Assembly (NCBI GenBank): GCA_013415795.1
Contig: JAAEEL010000038.1
Span: 1-5,505 of the forward strand
Source: Methanocellales archaeon
Lineage (GTDB): Archaea > Halobacteriota > UBA148
Length of the DNA stretch: 5,505 bases
Direction of reading: 5' to 3'
How positions within the stretch are numbered: the first letter of the stretch is position 1; each line of letters starts with the position of its first letter. A program made the translations under genes and the position numbers. Positions 1-5,106 of the stretch are shown one piece after another. Under the pieces are notes generated by a model that was given only the letters and a program-made list of their open reading frames with translations, searched no databases and was not told the origin of the DNA.

Positions 1-520
1 AGTCGAAATCAAGTTGCCTTTGAAAGATCCAGAAGAGGCAAGGAAAAAGATAAAGAAGTTAGGTGCAAACCTCATTGGGGCTGAGAAACAGATCGACATA
101 TATTATAATGCGCCCCATCGCAATTTAGCAGATACAGACGAGGCACTACGTATCCGTTTCGGCAAAGATGCATCTCTTACATACAAAGGGCCAAAGCTGG
201 ACAAAACGAGCAAGACCCGCGAAGAGATAGTGGTGTCAATTGCGGATGCTGACCAAACTGGTGCCATTCTCAAATTGCTCGGCTTCGATGAAGTTGCAAA
301 GATCACCAAGCATAGGGAAACATATCAATTGGATAACTTTACGCTAACGATAGACTACCTAATCGACCTTGGAACTTTTATGGAGATAGAGACAGCAGTT
401 CCAGATGGAGAGGACTATCGGTCTGCCCAAGATCGTGTTTTTGATTTATTGTATCTTTTGGGGCTGAGAAAAGAAGATACCTTACGTGAATCATATTTGG
501 AACTCATCTTAAATCGATGA
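1..520 (+). CDS. CYTH-domain protein, class IV adenylate cyclase (CyaB-type) / ThTPase-like, 5'-truncated
   Basis: The reading frame is open to the left edge. The codons before the TTG at position 14 read V-E-I-K, and the base at position 1 fits a Glu codon, giving the N-terminal EVEIK that marks CYTH proteins (ExExK motif). The gene therefore starts just outside the window, and the TTG is an internal Leu. Other family features follow in order: the RIRFGKDASLTYKGP segment (Arg and Lys residues that bind the triphosphate), TREEIV, ITKHRETYQ, and FTLTIDYLIDLGTFMEIE with the acidic metal ligands. Known members of this family make cAMP from ATP or hydrolyse organic triphosphates using a tunnel-shaped beta barrel. 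Sequence alone does not decide between these activities, and cAMP signalling is poorly defined in archaea. About 170 residues is normal for a single CYTH domain. The 3' end overlaps the convergent phosphoesterase gene by 17 bp. Family assignment is strong; the substrate is open. Confidence 0.88.
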   Translation, partial: VEIKLPLKDPEEARKKIKKLGANLIGAEKQIDIYYNAPHRNLADTDEALRIRFGKDASLTYKGPKLDKTSKTREEIVVSIADADQTGAILKLLGFDEVAKITKHRETYQLDNFTLTIDYLIDLGTFMEIETAVPDGEDYRSAQDRVFDLLYLLGLRKEDTLRESYLELILNR

Positions 521-1145
521 GTTCAGTTTTCATCTCTTTGTTTATTGTGATGATTGCTGCAAATCCTTTCGATGCAGGTCCAGGATTGACGACCAATGTG
601 TTTCCGACCCTTTGAGTGCCACGTGCCTCATGTATATGTCCACATATAACCAAATCCAATCGATCCAATATCTCTCTTATTGCCTTGCTGCCGACATTTC
701 CGTTCGCTGTGAAATCAAGCGTATCTCTTGGCGGTGCGTGGGACAATAAAACAGTTCTTCCACGTATATTTTCCATAAGCCTTGATATTATTTCCCTCAT
801 CTCGTCTTCAGACAACTCAAAAGGCGTTCCGAAGGGGGTTATATTTGATCCTCCCAGTCCGATGAACGTTATGTCATGTAGTTCCAGAGAGGAATCGTGG
901 AGACTCTTCACGCTAGAATTTTGTACGACCCGAAGCACACTTCTGGGATCACAATTGCCTGGAACTGCCATAACATTTTTACAGCTTACAGCTAAAATAT
1001 CCAGAATTTCCTTGGCTTTTATGTCAGGACCAAAATTTGTTATATCTCCTGCAACGAGGATCGCATCTACTTCTCCTGCCCTATTCAAAATTGATTTGAC
1101 CCTTGGGAAATCTCCATGTATATCTGCCATTGCTAATATTTTCAT
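504..1145 (-). CDS. Metallophosphoesterase, YfcE/MJ0936-like calcineurin-type phosphodiesterase
   Basis: This 213-residue protein carries the full set of calcineurin-like metal-site motifs. They are D8-x-H10 (MADIHGD), G33-D34 (VAGDITN), G63-N64-C65-D66 in place of the more common GNHD, H136 (LLSHAPP), and G169-H170-x-H172 (GHIHE), followed by NPGPASKG. The spacing and length fit small archaeal and bacterial YfcE-type phosphodiesterases, which bind two divalent metals and hydrolyse phosphodiesters or phosphomonoesters. The natural substrate is not predictable. Cys in place of His in the GNHD motif occurs in this subfamily and leaves the metal-binding Asn in place. There is no signal peptide, so it is cytoplasmic. 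The ATG at 1143-1145 is preceded by a GGGGTGG Shine-Dalgarno-like run. The gene is convergent with the CYTH gene and lies about 200 bp downstream of arsM on the same strand, far enough to suggest its own promoter. Confidence 0.9.
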   Translation of the reverse strand: MKILAMADIHGDFPRVKSILNRAGEVDAILVAGDITNFGPDIKAKEILDILAVSCKNVMAVPGNCDPRSVLRVVQNSSVKSLHDSSLELHDITFIGLGGSNITPFGTPFELSEDEMREIISRLMENIRGRTVLLSHAPPRDTLDFTANGNVGSKAIREILDRLDLVICGHIHEARGTQRVGNTLVVNPGPASKGFAAIITINKEMKTELIDLR

Positions 1146-1345
1146 GCCACCCCAATCTCTCTCTAGCCAAGATATATCTTTTGACCGTTAAATTATATTA
1201 TGATGAAGATGTTTCTAATTCACATTTTGGTTTTAAAACTTTTTTCAAATTTGAACTTATCGCTATAACATTCTAGTCTTATTTTAGTTCTTAAAAGGAA
1301 TTTTAATGAAAACGATTTCAAAACTAGATACGCCTAATAAATGCT
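1146..1345. other. AT-rich gap between arsM and the phosphoesterase gene
   Basis: No gene was found here. It holds three perfect palindromes: AAGATATATCTT (1169-1180), GTTTTAAAAC (1230-1239) and TTCAAATTTGAA (1244-1255). On the minus strand TAATATAATT (1191-1200) is a possible TATA box for the phosphoesterase gene, giving a leader of roughly 20 nt. Downstream of arsM the minus strand has several runs of four T that could end its transcript. All are weak signals in AT-rich DNA. Confidence 0.35.
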
Positions 1346-2200
1346 TTAAATATCACATTTTTCATTTTTTTTATTTGGTTTGATCCCAGAGACTTTTATG
1401 CTCATAACCGAGCTTGAAACTTCCTTCACTTTTTCAGATGTTATTTCTAAATTCTCGATCATTTTATTTGCAGTTTCATCATTAACCATATAATCGATAG
1501 GGAATGTTGTCTCTTCAATTATCTTAACACCCTGAAATCCTGCCCTTTTTATGTCTTCTATATATTCGTCCCTCATCATCGCTCCAGAAAGACAACCGAT
1601 GTATGCCTCAACTGAGTTCTTTATGAAATCTGGAAGCTCCTTTAACAAAACTAGATCAGATATCACCAGTCTCCCGTCTGGCTTTAGCACCCTGAACGCT
1701 TCCCTGAAGACCTGTTCTTTATCAGTCGATAGGTTGATCACGCAGTTGGAGATGACCACATCGACAGAGTTGTCAGCAACAGGCAGATTTTCAATATCAC
1801 CGAGCCTGAACTCCACATTTTCATGGTTACCTTCCTTAGCGTTCTCTCTTGCCTTTTCGACCATATCTGGAGTCATGTCTACGCCAATAACTCTTCCGTT
1901 TTTACCAACTTTGTTGGCAGCAAGAAAACAGTCGAATCCTGCACCTGAACCAAGATCAAGAACGGTTTCGCCTTCTTTTAAAGAGGCAATAGCAACAGGA
2001 TTCCCACAACCAAGGCCCAAATTTGAATTTTCGGGAACTGCTTTAAGTTCTTCATCGGTATATCCTATCTTCTTACTAATATCTTGGGCCAAATCAGCGT
2101 TACCACAGCACGAATTCGAGGGAATACAACATGAACTATTCTGCTTCGCAATCTTGGCATAGCCTTCTCTTACCACTTTCTTTATTTCTTCTTCCCTCAT
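1346..2200 (-). CDS. arsM: Arsenite S-adenosylmethionine methyltransferase ArsM
   Basis: This 284-residue class I SAM-dependent methyltransferase carries the ArsM signatures. The SAM-binding motif VLDLGSGAGFDC is at residues 80-91, with the acidic ribose ligand in GVDMTPDM (D108). LGLGCGNP (C65), SNCVINL (C153) and GCLSGA (C203) supply the conserved cysteines; in characterised ArsM proteins the equivalents of C153 and C203 bind As(III) and C65 takes part in the disulfide cycle. Two extra CC pairs lie near the N-terminus (24-25 and 31-32), and a Cys sits three residues from the C-terminus. The reaction is stepwise methylation of arsenite to mono-, di- and trimethylated arsenicals, in the cytoplasm, requiring thiol or other reductant. 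Length and domain order are normal. The ATG at 2198-2200 follows an AGGGATGAG stretch acting as ribosome binding site. It is divergent from a ferredoxin-like gene. No arsR, arsenite pump or reductase gene is in the window. Confidence 0.93.
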   Translation of the reverse strand: MREEEIKKVVREGYAKIAKQNSSCCIPSNSCCGNADLAQDISKKIGYTDEELKAVPENSNLGLGCGNPVAIASLKEGETVLDLGSGAGFDCFLAANKVGKNGRVIGVDMTPDMVEKARENAKEGNHENVEFRLGDIENLPVADNSVDVVISNCVINLSTDKEQVFREAFRVLKPDGRLVISDLVLLKELPDFIKNSVEAYIGCLSGAMMRDEYIEDIKRAGFQGVKIIEETTFPIDYMVNDETANKMIENLEITSEKVKEVSSSVMSIKVSGIKPNKKNEKCDI

Positions 2201-2237
2201 TTTAATCGCATCTCATCCCTAATTCCTTTTTAATATC

Positions 2238-2246
2238 TTTATAAAA
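2238..2246 (-). promoter_or_regulatory. Candidate archaeal TATA box for arsM
   Basis: Read on the minus strand this is TTTTATAAA, preceded by a purine-containing AGGA that could act as BRE. A start site about 25 bases downstream would fall near 2216. That gives a leader of about 16 nt that still contains the AGGGATGAG ribosome binding site. The fit is by eye only, in AT-rich DNA. Confidence 0.4.
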
Positions 2247-2336
2247 TCCTAAAAGTAGCAATAATTTCTATTTATTCACTCTCTCTGAAGCAAGTATTTT
2301 TGTTTATTCTATTTTTGTGTTTTATTTTATAAAATC
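2238..2336. repeat. Direct repeat TTTATAAAATC in the arsM/ferredoxin divergent gap
   Basis: The 11-base sequence TTTATAAAATC occurs at 2238-2248 and again at 2326-2336, 88 bases apart. The second copy lies in a perfect 12-bp palindrome, ATTTTATAAAAT (2324-2335). The first copy overlaps the candidate arsM TATA box. The repeat could be a shared operator, a duplicated promoter element or chance in T-rich DNA. Confidence 0.35.
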
Positions 2337-2377
2337 TTTATCCATAGTATACTTTTTAGAAACTAGACCGAATTGTG

Positions 2378-2386
2378 TAAATATAA
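2378..2386 (+). promoter_or_regulatory. Candidate archaeal TATA box for the ferredoxin-like gene
   Basis: TAAATATAA stands about 25 bases upstream of a predicted start near 2408. The resulting leader of roughly 18 nt would contain the GGAAAGG ribosome binding site (2411-2417) ahead of the ATG at 2426. An ATG at 2399 would then lie upstream of the transcript start, which supports 2426 as the true start. Confidence 0.4.
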
Positions 2387-2425
2387 CTTTTATTCTGTAT
2401 GATATATAACGGAAAGGAAATCAAG

Positions 2426-3250
2426 ATGAAAAGAAAAATAATCAAGATTGACGAAAAAAAATGTAATGGTTGCGGCTTATGTATTCCCAATTGTCCGGAA
2501 GGTGCATTACAGATAATAGATAATAAGGCTCGTTTAATTAGTGATTTATTCTGTGACGGTCTTGGTGCATGTATTGGGCATTGTCCACAAGGTGCCATCA
2601 CCACAGAAGAAAGAGAAGCCAAGCCCTATGATGAGAGAAAGGTTATGAAAAACATCGTAAAGGCCGGTAAGAACACGATTATTGCACACCTAAAGCACCT
2701 AAAAGATCACGGCGAAATTAAATATCTTGATGAAGCTCTAGAAGTTTTAAAAGAAATGGGAATTGAAATAAACATTGTGGATGAAAACAAAACTAAAGAT
2801 TTACCGTGTGGATGCCCAAGTGCGGCACCGAGAGAGATAAATAAAAAGGTAGACGTATCAAAAAATACGGAACAAACTTCTTCTGCTTCTGCGTTACGAC
2901 AATGGCCTGTTCAACTACGCTTATTACCAACACAAGCCTCTTTCTTTGAAAATTCCCATTTGTTAGTTGCTGCGGACTGTGTTCCTTTTGCAAATGCAAA
3001 TTTTCATTCAAAGCTATTGAAAGGAAAATCAATAGTGGTTGGATGTCCGAAACTTGATGATATTGAAGCCTACCAAGAAAAATTAACTGAAATCTTCAGG
3101 AATAACAAGATAAAAAGCGTAACAGTTGCCATAATGGAGGTTCCTTGTTGTAACGGATTGTATGCTGCTGTTGAAGGGGCAGTAAAGGATGCATTTAAAA
3201 GCATTCCGATAATTAAAAAAGTTATCAAAATCAACGGCGAAGAAGTTTAG
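2426..3250 (+). CDS. Ferredoxin-like iron-sulfur protein, 4Fe-4S domain plus Cys-rich C-terminal domain
   Basis: The ATG at 2426 was chosen over the in-frame ATG at 2399 because GGAAAGG lies 8 bases before it and the product then begins like other members (MKRKIIKIDEKKCNGCGLC). The 274-residue product has a classical cluster site C13-x2-C16-x2-C19-x3-C23-P. A second site follows, C43-x5-C49-x3-C53-P (FCDGLGACIGHCP), where Leu46 stands in place of the usual second Cys. A helical segment (about 72-100, with GKNTIIAHLKHLKDHGE) joins this to a C-terminal domain. That domain has conserved-looking cysteines in LPCGCPSA (128, 130), AADCVPFA (185), VVGCPKLDD (207) and EVPCCNGL (241-242). The architecture is common in anaerobes, usually annotated only as 4Fe-4S binding protein. 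It probably carries electrons or binds an extra cofactor in the cytoplasm, but its partner is unknown. It is divergent from arsM and convergent with the MarC-family gene. Confidence 0.85.
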   Translation: MKRKIIKIDEKKCNGCGLCIPNCPEGALQIIDNKARLISDLFCDGLGACIGHCPQGAITTEEREAKPYDERKVMKNIVKAGKNTIIAHLKHLKDHGEIKYLDEALEVLKEMGIEINIVDENKTKDLPCGCPSAAPREINKKVDVSKNTEQTSSASALRQWPVQLRLLPTQASFFENSHLLVAADCVPFANANFHSKLLKGKSIVVGCPKLDDIEAYQEKLTEIFRNNKIKSVTVAIMEVPCCNGLYAAVEGAVKDAFKSIPIIKKVIKINGEEV

Positions 3251-3263
3251 GATGTAAGACTTC

Positions 3264-3324
3264 TAAGTGAATTTTTATATCTTGCCAATTTATTTGTTGC
3301 TCACATAATAGTAATACTCACTTA
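3264..3324. repeat. Inverted repeat in the convergent gap, with a T-run
   Basis: TAAGTGA (3264-3270) and TCACTTA (3318-3324) are perfect inverted repeats of 7 bp separated by 47 bases. They sit between the stops of the ferredoxin-like and MarC-family genes. The first arm is followed almost at once by a run of five T on the + strand (3272-3276), which alone could end transcription of the ferredoxin gene in an archaeon. The long loop makes a conventional hairpin terminator unlikely. Confidence 0.3.
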
Positions 3325-3331
3325 AATCAAA

Positions 3332-3913
3332 TTATATCCCCAGACCGCCCCTTATAAACATAACTCCCCATGAAAGAGTTATTAATCCCATCATTGTTGT
3401 ACTAACCTGTATTGCGGTTTCTCCAAGAAAATGGAGTAATTTTGCTGCACTATATAATAGAATACCAGTTAAGGCGAGCACCAGTGTAACGGCAATACCT
3501 GTTGTAAGAAGACCATAATCACTGACTGATATTATTATGGTTGTTATGGCGGCAGGTCCTGACAATAAGGGAGTCCCAATAATTACAGCGACACCACTTA
3601 TGGATTTATTCTCACCTTTTTCTATCTCTGTGATTGGTATGCCAAGTACCATTTTGACTCCGAGTAATCCAAGGACAATCCCACCTGCTACCTTAAAATC
3701 ATCAAGATTCGTGTTAAATAAATTTAGTAATCTTATACCTGAAAAGAGAACTGCTATCGATATGATACTTGCCACTAAAATTGCCAATGTTGCGGTTTTA
3801 AAACGCTCTTCTTTATCCATATTTTTCGTAGCATTTAAAAAAAAGGGAATACTAAGTAAAGGATCGTAAATGACAAAGAACAGAATTATTAAGCTAATTA
3901 AATTTCCAATCAT
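3332..3913 (-). CDS. MarC family (UPF0056) integral membrane protein
   Basis: This 193-residue protein has about six hydrophobic helices, at residues 3-25, 40-62, 75-92, 108-128, 134-157 and 170-189. MarC-family signatures are present: an early YDPLLSIPFFL, related to the usual DPxGNxPxFL; GVKMVLG at the end of helix 3; IGTPLLSGPAAITT around 112-125; and a C-terminal FIRGGLGI. Length and topology match the family. MarC was once linked to multiple antibiotic resistance, but that role was not upheld and the transport function remains unknown, so no substrate is assigned. The ATG at 3911-3913 has an excellent ribosome binding site (AAGGAGGA, 3918-3925 on the minus strand). The gene seems to be transcribed alone, converging on the ferredoxin-like gene. 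The Ser in DPLLSIP where Asn is usual is a small departure from the consensus. Confidence 0.9.
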   Translation of the reverse strand: MIGNLISLIILFFVIYDPLLSIPFFLNATKNMDKEERFKTATLAILVASIISIAVLFSGIRLLNLFNTNLDDFKVAGGIVLGLLGVKMVLGIPITEIEKGENKSISGVAVIIGTPLLSGPAAITTIIISVSDYGLLTTGIAVTLVLALTGILLYSAAKLLHFLGETAIQVSTTMMGLITLSWGVMFIRGGLGI

Positions 3914-3917
3914 ATTA

Positions 3918-3925
3918 TCCTCCTT
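3918..3925 (-). promoter_or_regulatory. Strong ribosome binding site of the MarC-family gene
   Basis: AAGGAGGA on the minus strand lies 4 bases before the ATG. It closely complements the 3' end of archaeal 16S rRNA and fixes the start of the MarC-family gene. Confidence 0.75.
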
Positions 3926-4028
3926 GTTACGATCTCATTTATTTTTTTTTCCAAATGTAAAATAATTATTATCTTACTTGTTTTATTAAGACAAATCGTT
4001 TAAGATTTTAATAACTACTAATATAGCC

Positions 4029-4091
4029 GATTATTTTGGTCTTTTTAATAACCCATCTAAGAGGTCTTAGTATTTTTTGGTCCAAATAATC
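4029..4091. repeat. Nested inverted repeat: outer arms around an inner perfect hairpin
   Basis: The outer arms GATTATTTTGGTC (4029-4041) and GGTCCAAATAATC (4079-4091) pair over ten positions (GATTATTT-GG) if one T is bulged. Inside, CTAAGAGGTCTTAG (4057-4070) is a perfect 6-bp inverted repeat around GG, or a 5-bp stem with an AGGT loop. T-rich linkers join the two levels. The element lies in the divergent gap between the MarC-family gene (start 3913) and the AtpI-like gene (start 4186). It could be a structured leader, an operator pair or a remnant of a small mobile element. No target duplication was seen at its edges. Confidence 0.5.
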
Positions 4092-4130
4092 AGTGATAGG
4101 TAATTTATTAGATCACACATAAATAAAGAC

Positions 4131-4146
4131 AGAGATATTTATCTCT
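4131..4146. repeat. Near-palindrome upstream of the AtpI-like gene
   Basis: AGAGATA (4131-4137) and TATCTCT (4140-4146) are perfect inverted repeats around TT, 39 bases before the ATG of the AtpI-like gene. The size suits a dimeric repressor site close to the promoter. An AT-rich chance palindrome is the alternative. Confidence 0.35.
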
Positions 4147-4185
4147 TTGAGTTTATTAATCAGATATATCATAAGGTATCAATAA

Positions 4186-4386
4186 ATGCCCAACAACAAA
4201 ATTCCGCAGGCCTTTAAGGCGATCTCCATAGGAACCGAATTGGCATTCTCTGTGCTTGTAGGAGGATTCCTGGGCTATTTTATAGGGGGGGCGTTCGGGG
4301 AAGCATGGGCTGCTTTAGGATTGAGCATGGGCATTCTTCTGGGTTTCATCTATGGCATTTATGACCTTATCAAAAGGTTTTGGTGA
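4186..4386 (+). CDS. AtpI/AtpZ-like small membrane protein (ATPase gene 1 family)
   Basis: This 66-residue protein has two hydrophobic helices (about 14-35 and 40-58) separated by a short polar turn, then a basic end (IKRFW). The pattern GTELAFSVLVGGFLGYFIGGAFG followed by GLSMGILLGFIYGIYDL resembles the AtpI/AtpZ family, small proteins encoded at the head of F-type ATP synthase operons. Those proteins are linked to c-ring assembly or Mg2+/Ca2+ transport. The family's usual Asp after the GYxL turn (GYWLD) is Gly34 here, so any ion-binding role may be lost. No ATPase subunit gene is nearby, so this is a stand-alone copy. The ATG is preceded by only a weak AAGGT. It is followed 41 bp later by a second small gene on the same strand, probably in one transcript. 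The family call is moderate because the protein is short. Confidence 0.68.
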   Translation: MPNNKIPQAFKAISIGTELAFSVLVGGFLGYFIGGAFGEAWAALGLSMGILLGFIYGIYDLIKRFW

Positions 4387-4414
4387 TTTTAATAGAGCTA
4401 TTTCAAAAGCAGAA

Positions 4415-4423
4415 AGGGGGTGA
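4415..4423 (+). promoter_or_regulatory. Strong ribosome binding site deciding the start at 4428
   Basis: AGGGGGTGA lies 4 bases before the ATG at 4428 and closely complements the 16S anti-Shine-Dalgarno sequence. It rules against an upstream TTG or GTG start around 4380-4385 that would overlap the preceding gene. Confidence 0.7.
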
Positions 4424-4427
4424 ACAA

Positions 4428-4628
4428 ATGAAAATAGAAATGGCAAGATGGACTATTTCGATGAACGACTATGATAACTACAAGATTCGATACAACAGGG
4501 GTGATGGTCATTTTGAGGACTTCGTCGACATATATCCAGAACACATGCTTGAGATGGTTGAACTTCTAAAGGAATACGAGCCAAGGATCAAAAAACATAT
4601 AGAAAAGGGGAAAGGTGGGGTGCATTAA
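4428..4628 (+). CDS. Small soluble protein of unknown function
   Basis: This gene encodes 66 residues, starting MKIEMARWTISMND. I do not recognise the family. The first 35 residues alternate aromatic and polar positions (WTIS, YDNYKIRYN, HFEDFVDIY) and look like two or three beta strands with a turn at RGDG. Residues about 37-60 (PEHMLEMVELLKEYEPRIKKHIEK) look like one charged amphipathic helix, followed by a flexible KGKGGVH tail. A strand-strand-helix layout with a basic tail can occur in small nucleic-acid-binding proteins such as PC4-like coactivators, but no signature supports that assignment. No signal peptide or membrane segment is visible. It lies 41 bp after the AtpI-like gene with its own strong ribosome binding site, so co-transcription is likely. 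It is real because of that site, its codon-like composition and its position. Confidence 0.7.
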   Translation: MKIEMARWTISMNDYDNYKIRYNRGDGHFEDFVDIYPEHMLEMVELLKEYEPRIKKHIEKGKGGVH

Positions 4629-4673
4629 GTGCTACGAGCCCCTCATCCCTTGATCTGACATTTATCACAAGTC

Positions 4674-4678
4674 TTTTT
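4674..4678 (+). terminator. T-run, candidate terminator for the 4186-4628 unit
   Basis: Five T residues follow the small gene by about 45 bases, in the 72-bp gap before the convergent dehydratase gene. Archaeal RNA polymerase can stop at such U-runs without a hairpin. The evidence is position and base run only. Confidence 0.25.
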
Positions 4679-4700
4679 ACATTATATGGTATTTCATTCT

Positions 4701-5105
4701 CTAGTCTCGAATAACCTCGACATAACCTTCTGTTCCGTTTACCAACACCATGTCGCCGTCATGAATTATATCCAGTGGGTTGGTCTGCAAGCAATCCACC
4801 AGGGGTATGTCAGATATTATGGCTCCAACGGCAACTATTACTTCTGATTCGATGTTAATCATCGCACATGGTGCAACTCCTTTCTTCATGAGCTGATATA
4901 AAACGTATGAACCCACCGTAGAACCTTTTCCATTCGGAAAGACCAAAACTCGATTTGCAACTATCTCTGAAAATAGCTCGTTATCCTTTTCAATAATTCT
5001 TCCGTTAATCGGATCTATGTCGCCCAAAAACGATATGGGCTGGGAGGTTACCAATGCACTTCCAATTGCGATTCCCCTGGATATGGTCCGTCCTTTAATT
5101 TTCAT
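4701..5105 (-). CDS. Phosphomevalonate dehydratase small subunit (aconitase X swivel domain, DUF126)
   Basis: The product is 134 residues from the ATG at 5103-5105 (MKIKGRTISRGIAIGSALV). A GTG at 5112-5114 would add three residues and overlap the upstream gene by 8 bp; the ATG is preferred because the family normally opens with this motif. Further DUF126 features are ISFLGDIDPINGRI, the Gly/Ser-rich loop NGKGSTVGSYVLYQLM, PCAMINIESEVIVAVGAI, IPLVDCL, and GDMVLVNGTEGYVEV at the C-terminus. In archaea this swivel domain is a separate subunit that pairs with the aconitase X large subunit. Together they dehydrate (R)-5-phosphomevalonate to trans-anhydromevalonate 5-phosphate in the archaeal mevalonate route to isoprenoid lipids. 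The Ser-containing loop helps form the active site. The gene directly follows the large-subunit gene, consistent with coupled translation of an obligate complex. Confidence 0.92.
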   Translation of the reverse strand: MKIKGRTISRGIAIGSALVTSQPISFLGDIDPINGRIIEKDNELFSEIVANRVLVFPNGKGSTVGSYVLYQLMKKGVAPCAMINIESEVIVAVGAIISDIPLVDCLQTNPLDIIHDGDMVLVNGTEGYVEVIRD

Positions 5106-5106
5106 C

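Noticed and set aside
616..1191. Long open frame on the + strand opposite the phosphoesterase gene
   Set aside because: It is antisense to a gene with a full metallophosphoesterase motif set, and its product is low-complexity Ser/Ile-rich with no recognisable domain.
1551..2162. Long open frame on the + strand opposite arsM
   Set aside because: It mirrors the codon pattern of arsM, has no ribosome binding site or domain, and arsM itself is certain.
2399..2425. Upstream in-frame ATG as start of the ferredoxin-like gene
   Set aside because: No ribosome binding site precedes it and it would lie upstream of the transcript start predicted from the TATA-like box; GGAAAGG serves the ATG at 2426.
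3914..4185. Possible CRISPR, tRNA or insertion-sequence remnant in the gene-free stretch
   Set aside because: There are no regularly spaced direct repeats, no cloverleaf-like sequence and no transposase fragment; only the inverted repeats listed were found.
4380..4427. TTG start giving an 82-residue version of the small protein
   Set aside because: It would overlap the preceding gene and ignore the strong AGGGGGTGA site that serves the ATG at 4428.
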